A stretch of 11,063 nt of DNA from Elusimicrobia bacterium RIFCSPLOWO2_01_FULL_64_13 (lineage in GTDB: Bacteria; Elusimicrobiota; Elusimicrobia; 2-02-FULL-39-32): assembly GCA_001800095.1 (NCBI GenBank), contig MGUT01000005.1, positions 15,688 through 26,750 of the forward strand, written 5' to 3'. The notes beneath the pieces were generated by a model, which did no database searches, was not told the origin of the DNA, and saw only the letters and a list, made by a program, of their open reading frames with translations. Made by a program: the position numbers and the translations under genes. Below are positions 7,005 through 11,063 of this stretch, piece after piece (the stretch's first letter is position 1; each line of letters starts with the position of its first letter).

Positions 7005-7018
7005 GACTTTTTTGTCAA
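6990..7018 (-). promoter_or_regulatory. Sigma-70-type promoter of the Fe-S operon
   Basis: On the minus strand TTGACA (7013-7018), a 17-bp spacer and TATAGT (6990-6995) form a near-consensus promoter. Only 10 nt separate the -10 box from the ATG at 6979, so the predicted mRNA starts 3-4 nt before the start codon. No Shine-Dalgarno is present. The TGA stop of the upstream gene (7015-7017) lies inside the -35 box. Confidence 0.8.
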
Positions 7019-7743
7019 GTATGACCGCGCCCTTTGGGCGAAAGCCGCTTCTGAAGGACCTCGGCGGGGGCGCTGCCTCCCTGGACCATCTTCCTTTGGA
7101 CGAGGAACCCGTCCCGGCGGTTGAGCCAGGCCGTTTCCGACATGGGCACGCCGCCCCGGATGGTCCTGGCCTCGTAGACCTCGCAGGGAATCCCCTGGAC
7201 TTTTTCGTCCTTGAGCCGCTTGACGGTCCACCTTTCCCCGCCCGGGCTCTCCTTCAATTCGGCCTCTTCCCCCGCCTTCACCGGCCGGGACGGGACCTTG
7301 ACCCAGTCCCTGGGAGAGCGGTCTTCCGACGCGAGCCATTCCGCCGCGTCGTCCGCGGCGTTCAAAACGTTGAAGTCGTCGCCCGCGTCCTCGTACATCA
7401 GCTCCTGCATGGCCGGGTCGGCCTTGTGCACGGAGTAGATGAAACCTCCCGCCGTGGCCAGACTGTAGCTTTCCTGGCCGGGCATGGCCCCGGACGTTTC
7501 CAGGAGCGCCGAGCCGTCCGGATAGGTCTTGAGAACCCGGGTCCGGACGGTATGCCTGTTGGACGCGGTCTTCATCGCGCCGGTGGCTGGGTCGCGGGTC
7601 TTAAAGCTCATGGATTCCTCGACTTCCCAGGTCTCGTCCGGCTGGAACCGGAAAATCCCCCCGGCCGCGGCCGGGGACAGGGACAGGAGCAGGGAAAAGG
7701 CCGTGAGGCCCAGGGTCGGGACCGTCTTGCCGGCGTGGATCAT
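7015..7743 (-). CDS. Exported protein of unknown function
   Basis: A 242-residue protein that I do not recognise. Residues 1-27 form a signal peptide (basic start, hydrophobic LGLTAFSLLLSL, then SPAAA), so the protein is exported. The mature part looks beta-rich: FQPDETWEVEESMSF, TVRTRVLKTYPDGSALLET and YEARTIRGGVPMSETAWL are alternating strands of the kind seen in LolA/DUF-type periplasmic beta proteins, an appearance-based comparison only. A single Cys (in GIPCEVYEA) makes internal disulfides impossible, and no lipobox was seen. The start at 7743 has a strong Shine-Dalgarno, AGGAGG, with a 5-nt gap. That AGGAGG follows directly on the TAG of the metalloprotease remnant, suggesting that the two were once translationally coupled. 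Confidence 0.82.
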   Translation of the reverse strand: MIHAGKTVPTLGLTAFSLLLSLSPAAAGGIFRFQPDETWEVEESMSFKTRDPATGAMKTASNRHTVRTRVLKTYPDGSALLETSGAMPGQESYSLATAGGFIYSVHKADPAMQELMYEDAGDDFNVLNAADDAAEWLASEDRSPRDWVKVPSRPVKAGEEAELKESPGGERWTVKRLKDEKVQGIPCEVYEARTIRGGVPMSETAWLNRRDGFLVQRKMVQGGSAPAEVLQKRLSPKGRGHT

Positions 7744-7752
7744 TTTCGCCTC

Positions 7753-7842
7753 CTATTCCAGGTATTCCCGCAGGTCCTTTTCGGAGAAGCCGAAGTAGTG
7801 GCCGACCTCGTGGATCACGGTGAGGGCGATCTGCCTTTCCAT
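7753..7842 (-). pseudogene. C-terminal remnant of a zincin-type metalloprotease (HEVGH motif)
   Basis: A 29-codon minus-strand frame, MERQIALTVIHEVGHYFGF followed by SEKDLREYLE and TAG. The HExGH helix with its hydrophobic lead-in and the following FGxxExDL segment match the C-terminal end of the Zincin_1 family of small putative zinc metallopeptidases (Pfam PF06262, about 115-130 residues). The upstream part that should hold about 90 more residues is missing: the frame runs into a stop inside the 7865-7924 palindrome, and only 19 bp separate that palindrome from the stop of the next gene. It is therefore a truncated gene. An ATG with GGGGGAG just before it could still give a 29-residue peptide, but that would lack the rest of the fold. 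Confidence 0.72.
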
Positions 7843-7864
7843 CTCCCCCCTGTGTATAGGTATA

Positions 7865-7924
7865 GGGGACGTTGCTAAGTTTCTAAGATATGTGGCGGCA
7901 ACTTAGATACTTAGCAACGTCCCC
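7865..7924. repeat. REP-like palindromic element with 23-bp arms
   Basis: The left arm (7865-7887) and right arm (7902-7924) are inverted repeats matching at 22 of 23 positions, with a T-T mismatch at 7881/7908 and a 14-nt loop. The arms start GGGGACGTTGCTAAGT and end with the complementary GTCCCC. Extragenic palindromes of this type, bordered by GGGGAC, are typical of REP sequences mobilised by RAYT (TnpA-REP, Y1) transposases; I recognise the style rather than a specific family. GTATAGGTATAGG lies immediately to the left (7854-7866). No transposase is in the window. A long GC-clamped stem here could also protect or end transcripts from the outer-membrane gene. Confidence 0.85.
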
Positions 7925-7943
7925 AGACCTCCGGAATAACCAA

Positions 7944-9119
7944 TTAAAAGTTCCAGCCGGAGCCGAAAGAGAAGGACGTGTCGCTGTAGCCGGGCAGGTT
8001 GAATGTCTTGTTGACCGAGACCTCGAGGTTGAAGCGGTTGAGGATCCGGTAGAGCAATGAAACGCCCGCCGTCTGGTAGTCCTTGCCGGAGCCGTAATTG
8101 AGCTTTTCGACCATGCCCACTCCGTAGGCCGAGACGGCCCAGCGTTTGCCCAGGCGGCGGCCGAGCTGAAGGCCGTAGCTGTAGAGGTTGGCGGACAGGT
8201 TGGTGTCGATGCCGCCCAGGTTGGTGAAATAGGCGTAGTAGAACCCCGCGTTCCCGAAATAGGGGCCCGCGGTCTTGCCGAGCGTGTTCGCCAGGCCTCC
8301 GCCTATGGTCCCGGAGTAGCTCGGGATGTCCAGGGACCCCAGGACGGAGTAGGACACGTCCGGAGCCGCCTGCCAGGTGATATCGCCCGGCAGGGCGACG
8401 GGCTGGACGTACTGGACCTGCGTGCCGGCGCGGTAGGTCTGGAGCCCTTCGACCGTGATCCTTTCCAGGGGCAGGTTGAATGCGAGCTTCTTCTGTTTGT
8501 CCCGACCCAGTTTGAGGGTATAGGCCGGCGAGACCTTGAGGCGGCTGCCGTCGAAACCGTCGCTGTCGAACTTGCTGAACCCGAGTCCCAGGGTCAGGTC
8601 GCGGAAGCCCATGCCGCTTTTGGAGGCGGCCTCGCTCTCTTCGGCCGTGGCCGGCTGTTCGAGGAGGACGGCCCCGAACGCGGCGCGCGCGCTCGATTCT
8701 ATGGTTCCGTTCGGATTGCCGGAGAACGTGGCGCCCGGACCGCCGGCGTTGACCAGCCGGAAGAAAGGCGCGAGGAACTCCTGCGAACGCAGGAAGTCCT
8801 CGACCCGGTCCACCGTCTGGACGGTATTGGGGCCGGCGAAGGTCTTGTCGATGCCCAGCTCCGGGCTGATGAAGCGGATGGCCACGGCCTGGTCGGCGGC
8901 GTCCTTGGTGACGTTGAATTGGAAGGGGTGGGTCAGGACCGTGAGGGTGAGGGTGCGCGGGTTGGCGCGGACGTCCTTCACGAACTCGATGATGCCGTCG
9001 CGCGGCAGGGCCGTGACCGTCCCGTCCGCCTCGGTGACGGTGATGGGGTCCTTCGCCGACAATGGCGCGCCCGCCAGCAGGGAGAACGCGATGATGAAGA
9101 AGCTAATCCTATGGTTCAT
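7944..9119 (-). CDS. Probable outer-membrane beta-barrel protein
   Basis: A 391-residue protein of unrecognised family. MNHRISFFIIAFSLLAGAPLSA is a signal peptide with likely cleavage after residue 22. Residues 23-165 form an N-terminal domain of mixed structure (TVTALPRDGIIEFVKDV, TLTLTVLTHPFQFNVT). From about 170 to the end there are many alternating amphipathic strands rich in Gly and Tyr (AGFYYAYFTN, LYSYGLQLGRRLGKRW, GVSLLYRILNRFNLEVSVNK), and the last residue is Phe (GSGWNF), the classic recognition signal for outer-membrane assembly by BAM. The ATG at 9119 is chosen because AAGGAGGG lies at good spacing and the signal peptide starts there; the in-frame ATG at 9227 would add a non-signal extension. 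It is monocistronic or first in its unit, divergent from the ORF6N gene. Confidence 0.85.
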   Translation of the reverse strand: MNHRISFFIIAFSLLAGAPLSAKDPITVTEADGTVTALPRDGIIEFVKDVRANPRTLTLTVLTHPFQFNVTKDAADQAVAIRFISPELGIDKTFAGPNTVQTVDRVEDFLRSQEFLAPFFRLVNAGGPGATFSGNPNGTIESSARAAFGAVLLEQPATAEESEAASKSGMGFRDLTLGLGFSKFDSDGFDGSRLKVSPAYTLKLGRDKQKKLAFNLPLERITVEGLQTYRAGTQVQYVQPVALPGDITWQAAPDVSYSVLGSLDIPSYSGTIGGGLANTLGKTAGPYFGNAGFYYAYFTNLGGIDTNLSANLYSYGLQLGRRLGKRWAVSAYGVGMVEKLNYGSGKDYQTAGVSLLYRILNRFNLEVSVNKTFNLPGYSDTSFSFGSGWNF

Positions 9120-9174
9120 GGATATCCCTCCTTTTCTTCGCCGGTTCACGGCCATGTTCCCCAAATTCCGAACC

Positions 9175-9210
9175 TGACAATTCCCACATATGTTGACATA
9201 ATTCCCCACC
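9175..9210. promoter_or_regulatory. Tandem direct repeat in the divergent intergenic region
   Basis: Between the divergent outer-membrane and ORF6N genes, TGACA-AATTCCC-AC (9175-9187) is followed by TGACA-T-AATTCCCC-AC (9195-9210), so the repeats start 20 bp apart, about two helical turns. The palindrome ACATATGT lies between them. Two same-face copies look like paired protein-binding sites. The second copy contains TTGACA (9193-9198) in the plus direction, but no -10 box lies at the right distance. The rest of 9120-9264 holds a candidate -10 (TATTAT, 9232-9237) and the ORF6N ribosome site. Confidence 0.4.
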
Positions 9211-9264
9211 CTTAAGCCAGTCTCCATTCGATATTATGGGGTCATCGATAAAAAGGAGAAATCA

Positions 9265-9777
9265 ATGAGCAAACATCTGATGCCGCAAGAAGCCATCGTA
9301 AATAAAATATTCAGCTTCCGGGGCCATAAGGTCATGCTGGACAGGGATTTGTCCGAGCTCTACGGAGTCCCTGCGGGCAGGCTTAACGAGCAGGTGCGCA
9401 GGAACATAAAGAGGTTTCCAGGCGACTTCATGTTCCAGCTTACGCGCGCCGAAGCCGAAATCTTGAGATCGCAAATTGCGATCTCAAGTTGGGGCGGTAG
9501 ACGGTACAGACCCTATGCGTTCACGGAACAGGGCGTGTCCATGTTGTCCAGCGTCCTGAACAGCGAACGCGCCATCCAGGTCAACATCCGGATCATGCGA
9601 ACCTTCACCAAACTGAAGCAGATAATGTTCACCAACAAGGAGTTGGCTGCGAAGCTGCATATATTGGAGCGCAGGTTCACGGAGCATGACAAGAAGTTCG
9701 AAATCGTATTCGACGCCATAAGGAGTCTGATCCAGGCGCCCAAGGATGAGACCCGCAAGATCGGCTTCAAGTCATGA
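9265..9777 (+). CDS. ORF6N domain-containing DNA-binding protein
   Basis: A 170-residue protein and the only plus-strand gene. Residues 9-95 match the ORF6N domain (Pfam PF10543, related to KilA-N): KVMLDRDLSELYGV, LNEQVRRNIKRFPGDFMFQL, and YRPYAFTEQGVSMLSSVLNS followed by VNIRIMRTF are hallmark blocks. The C-terminal part (about 120-165) is a helical, coiled-coil-like tail (ILERRFTEHDKKFEIVFDAI), common in this family. ORF6N proteins occur in phages and as stand-alone accessory genes; they are thought to bind DNA and their role outside phages is unsettled. AAAAGGAG sits about 7 nt before the ATG. Codons are visibly less GC-rich than in the neighbours, consistent with horizontal gain. A perfect 27-bp palindrome lies inside the gene. 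Confidence 0.92.
   Translation: MSKHLMPQEAIVNKIFSFRGHKVMLDRDLSELYGVPAGRLNEQVRRNIKRFPGDFMFQLTRAEAEILRSQIAISSWGGRRYRPYAFTEQGVSMLSSVLNSERAIQVNIRIMRTFTKLKQIMFTNKELAAKLHILERRFTEHDKKFEIVFDAIRSLIQAPKDETRKIGFKS
9462..9488. repeat. Perfect 27-bp palindrome inside the ORF6N coding sequence
   Basis: CTTGAGATCGCAA (9462-9474), a single A, then TTGCGATCTCAAG (9476-9488): 13-bp perfect arms around one base. It covers the codons for LRSQIAIS, between the FPGDFMFQL and GGRRYRPYAFTEQG blocks. Confidence 0.9.
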
Positions 9778-9779
9778 TG

Positions 9780-9848
9780 TCGGCCGGGAGTTCCGGGGAC
9801 ACAAATTTACGCCCCGCCCGGCCGATCCGCGATCGCGTCCCCGAATTC
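9780..9848. repeat. GC-rich nested palindromic region between convergent genes
   Basis: TCGGCCGGG (9780-9788) pairs perfectly with CCCGGCCGA (9817-9825), and inside it CGGGG (9794-9798) pairs with CCCCG (9812-9816). A second, competing pairing joins the stretch around CGGGGACAC (9794-9802) with GCGTCCCCG (9835-9843), 8 of 9 positions, extended outward by GAGTTC and GAATTC. The GGGGAC/GTCCCC borders echo the element at 7865-7924. There is no T tract on either side, so it is not a standard intrinsic terminator, although a stem here may separate the convergent ORF6N and HEPN transcripts. Confidence 0.6.
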
Positions 9849-9852
9849 GTGC

Positions 9853-10269
9853 TTATCCTAATTTTGACAATCGGTCCGTGGCCCAGGAATAATAACGTTC
9901 AACGTCTTTTTGCAGAGCATAGGCCTCGTCCGGCGTGAACTCTCGATCCTGGTACTCTATCAGGTTTTTCTTGGAGAGTATCTTCTCAAGGCGGCGGGCC
10001 TGTTCCGCCGTTTCGGGGCTCGCGATCTTTTCTTTCAGCAGAGCCGCGACGTCGTGGTGCGACTCGCTCATGGAGCGGACCCCGGCGGTCTTCACGAGAA
10101 GGGCGTCCGACGCGGAAATGGCGCAATGGACCGCGGCCAATCCGAAGGCGTTCCAGTTCTGTTTGGCGAACGCGTCGCGCATGGACTCAAAGAAATCTTC
10201 CGCTTTCTTGCGATAAATGGAGGACCGGCTTCTGTCGATCGACCGTTGCTTAACGGGTCTTGGCGCCAT
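9853..10269 (-). CDS. HEPN-domain protein, probable toxin of an MNT/HEPN toxin-antitoxin pair
   Basis: A 138-residue, almost entirely helical protein. The helix WNAFGLAAVHCAISASDALLV (about 39-59) followed by RSMSESHHDVAALL (65-78) and LIEYQDREFTPDEAYALQ matches HEPN proteins encoded beside minimal nucleotidyltransferases. R65 with H71 or H72 fits the R-x4-6-H motif of HEPN RNases, although this His is also the structural His of non-nuclease HEPN proteins, so activity is not certain. In characterised pairs the HEPN toxin cleaves RNA and the MNT partner neutralises it, in some cases by nucleotidylating it. The ATG at 10269, with GGAGG about 10 nt upstream, is preferred to the TTG at 10272. It overlaps the MNT gene by 20 bp, a typical coupled toxin-antitoxin layout. 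Confidence 0.88.
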   Translation of the reverse strand: MAPRPVKQRSIDRSRSSIYRKKAEDFFESMRDAFAKQNWNAFGLAAVHCAISASDALLVKTAGVRSMSESHHDVAALLKEKIASPETAEQARRLEKILSKKNLIEYQDREFTPDEAYALQKDVERYYSWATDRLSKLG

Positions 10270-10912
10270 CAAAGAGCACCTCCGTCAATAATTTCCCCCA
10301 GACGACCCGTCCCGTCTTCGCCGCTTCACGGGCGAAGCGGTTCCCCTTTCGATAAAGCGATTTAAAGTCGCTCACGGTATGCGTCAGGATCGAGACATGG
10401 CGTTTGTATCTGGGAAAAAGCTCCGTGGACCTGGCGGCGAAGTGATCCTCGGCTTCGGCTTTGCGCGCCGCGTCCGCGACCAAAGCCAACAGGTCGATAT
10501 CGCTTCCCGGCTTCAAACGGCCCCTGGCCGCGCTTCCGTAAAGGACCAGCGAGACCATGCCTTCGGGCAATGGGGCGGCGACCTCCTGAACGAGGCGGTC
10601 GATCCAGCCGCCCTCTTTCTCCAACGCGGGCAGGATGATTTCCTTTACGGCCCAATGGTCCCGGTTCAGGGAATAGCGGTACGCCGGGGGAAAGGATTCG
10701 CGGGACACGACCCCCAAGTCGAAAAGGCCGTTCAGCGCGCGGACGGCGGTTTGATGGCTAAGCTTGGACTGCCGGCCGGTTTCCCGCCCGCTCAGACCGG
10801 AGGCGTTCCGGTACAGGCAGCGGAGGACGGAGAGGCGCGACCGGCGGCCGAGGATCGAGATCAGAGGGAAATGCTCGTCCGAGGAGGTCGATTGGTATGA
10901 TTTAGATGACAT
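10250..10912 (-). CDS. HTH-nucleotidyltransferase (MNT) fusion, probable antitoxin and autoregulator
   Basis: A 220-residue, two-domain protein. Residues 15-85 form a winged helix-turn-helix (LISILGRRSRLSVLRCLY, then SKLSHQTAVRALNGLFDLGV). Residues 105-200 form a minimal nucleotidyltransferase: LVLYGSAARG (G126, S127) and GSDIDLLAL (D138, D140) are the GSx10DxD signature of the pol-beta superfamily. At the position where a third carboxylate is expected (the strand near 172-176, RHVSILT) I see Ser rather than Asp, so transferase activity is uncertain. The HTH fused to MNT suggests that the protein represses its own promoter, and a 40-bp palindrome covering the -10 box and start codon is a fitting operator. 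HEPN follows with a 20-bp overlap. The mRNA is probably leaderless. Confidence 0.9.
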   Translation of the reverse strand: MSSKSYQSTSSDEHFPLISILGRRSRLSVLRCLYRNASGLSGRETGRQSKLSHQTAVRALNGLFDLGVVSRESFPPAYRYSLNRDHWAVKEIILPALEKEGGWIDRLVQEVAAPLPEGMVSLVLYGSAARGRLKPGSDIDLLALVADAARKAEAEDHFAARSTELFPRYKRHVSILTHTVSDFKSLYRKGNRFAREAAKTGRVVWGKLLTEVLFDGAKTR

Positions 10913-10932
10913 ATGTCAACTAAATCATACCA
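10893..10932. promoter_or_regulatory. 40-bp palindromic operator covering the -10 box and start codon of the MNT gene
   Basis: Arms TGGTATGATTTAG...CTAAATCATACCA are symmetric about the centre of TGACATATGTCA (between 10912 and 10913). Of 20 base pairs in the palindrome, 19 match; the exception is A-A at 10906/10919. It spans the -10 box and runs about 20 bp into the coding region. The HTH domain of the MNT protein is the likely ligand; that part is inference. Confidence 0.8.
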
Positions 10933-10952
10933 TACAATTTTAAATATGTCAA
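10924..10952 (-). promoter_or_regulatory. Sigma-70-type promoter of the MNT/HEPN pair
   Basis: On the minus strand TTGACA (10947-10952), 17 bp, TATGAT (10924-10929). The -10 box ends 11 nt before the ATG at 10912, so the predicted leader is about 4-5 nt. The 9-mer TTGACATAT occurs at the -35 box and again at 10911-10919, 33 bp apart. Confidence 0.8.
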
Positions 10953-10989
10953 GGCGCTTTTCGCGCGCTGGGTCCCGGGGGATCGGCTT

Positions 10990-11063
10990 CTAGGCCGTTC
11001 CCGGCTTGTGGATCAGGGCGATGGCGATCCCCACGACGGCGAACTGGACCATGCCCGCGGCGA
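10990..11063 (-). CDS. C-terminal end of a probable membrane protein (5' part outside window)
   Basis: The minus-strand frame entering from the right edge reads AAGMVQFAVVGIAIALIHKP then GTA and TAG. The hydrophobic stretch VQFAVVGIAIALI is long enough for a membrane segment, followed by a short basic tail, the usual end of a polytopic membrane protein with a cytoplasmic C-terminus. Only 23 codons are visible, so no family can be assigned. No intrinsic terminator with a T tract follows the stop. Confidence 0.5.
   Translation of the reverse strand, partial: AAGMVQFAVVGIAIALIHKPGTA

Noticed and set aside
6980..7339. An upstream extension of iscU to 7339
   Set aside because: It would be antisense-like shadow sequence of the 242-residue gene and would place the promoter inside the coding region; IscU homologues start at the MSITYSPKIVEHF segment.
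7003..7878. A 291-codon plus-strand open frame
   Set aside because: Antisense to the 242-residue exported protein and the HEVGH remnant; translation without recognisable motifs.
9120..9227. A 36-codon N-terminal extension of the outer-membrane gene
   Set aside because: It would bury the signal peptide; a strong AAGGAGGG precedes the ATG at 9119.
10379..10900. A 173-codon plus-strand open frame
   Set aside because: Antisense to the HTH-MNT gene; no motif support.
10952..10989. A terminator after the membrane-protein fragment
   Set aside because: A weak GCGC...GCGC stem is possible near 10954-10970, but there is no T tract, so it was not called.
1..11063. CRISPR array, tRNA, rRNA, insertion sequence or prophage
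   Set aside because: No regularly spaced repeats, tRNA-like cloverleaf ends, rRNA motifs or transposase frames were seen. The Csx3-like resemblance alone is no evidence for CRISPR here.

Overview
This is a GC-rich bacterial chromosomal window, apparently from a Gram-negative (diderm) organism. It encodes a probable outer-membrane beta-barrel ending in Phe and two further exported proteins. No rRNA or marker gene fixes the taxon. The combination of iscU plus two A-type carriers without a desulfurase, a zf-trcl zinc ribbon, ORF6N, MNT/HEPN and REP-like palindromes would suit Acidobacteriota/Aminicenantes-type or deltaproteobacterial genomes, but that is only an impression. Almost everything is on the minus strand. 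The one convincing plus-strand gene is the ORF6N gene.

Region A (1-3704, minus, read right to left). A near-consensus promoter drives a tightly packed operon: a membrane-anchored GAF-HD-GYP protein with a degenerate active site, rsmI (16S rRNA methyltransferase), argC, a small zinc-ribbon gene and argJ (running off the window). Several junctions are 3-8 bp overlaps, so these genes are probably co-expressed.

Region B (3701-5494, minus). One exported protein of 597 residues, possibly carbohydrate-active and not assigned to a family. A clear intrinsic terminator lies just upstream, so it is transcribed separately from region C.

Region C (5508-7018, minus). A compact Fe-S assembly operon: promoter, iscU-type scaffold, two A-type carriers in tandem, and an unassigned 87-residue protein that faintly recalls Csx3. 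It ends at the terminator. No cysteine desulfurase is present in the window.

Region D (7015-9264). An exported protein; a 29-codon remnant of a zincin-type metalloprotease that still carries HEVGH; a 60-bp REP-like palindrome at the point where that gene is cut off; and a probable outer-membrane protein. A 145-bp divergent intergenic region with a tandem direct repeat separates this from region E.

Region E (9265-10952, accessory). An ORF6N-domain gene carrying a perfect 27-bp palindrome inside its coding sequence; a second GGGGAC-bordered palindromic region; and an MNT/HEPN toxin-antitoxin pair whose promoter and start codon sit inside a 40-bp palindrome. The window ends with the last 23 codons of a probable membrane protein.

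A recurring theme is promoter architecture. Three TTGACA-17-TAxxxT promoters (before the HD-GYP gene, iscU and the MNT gene) have the -10 box only 10-16 nt from the start codon and no Shine-Dalgarno, predicting leaderless or nearly leaderless mRNAs. In two of them the TGA stop of the preceding gene is embedded in the TTGACA -35 box.
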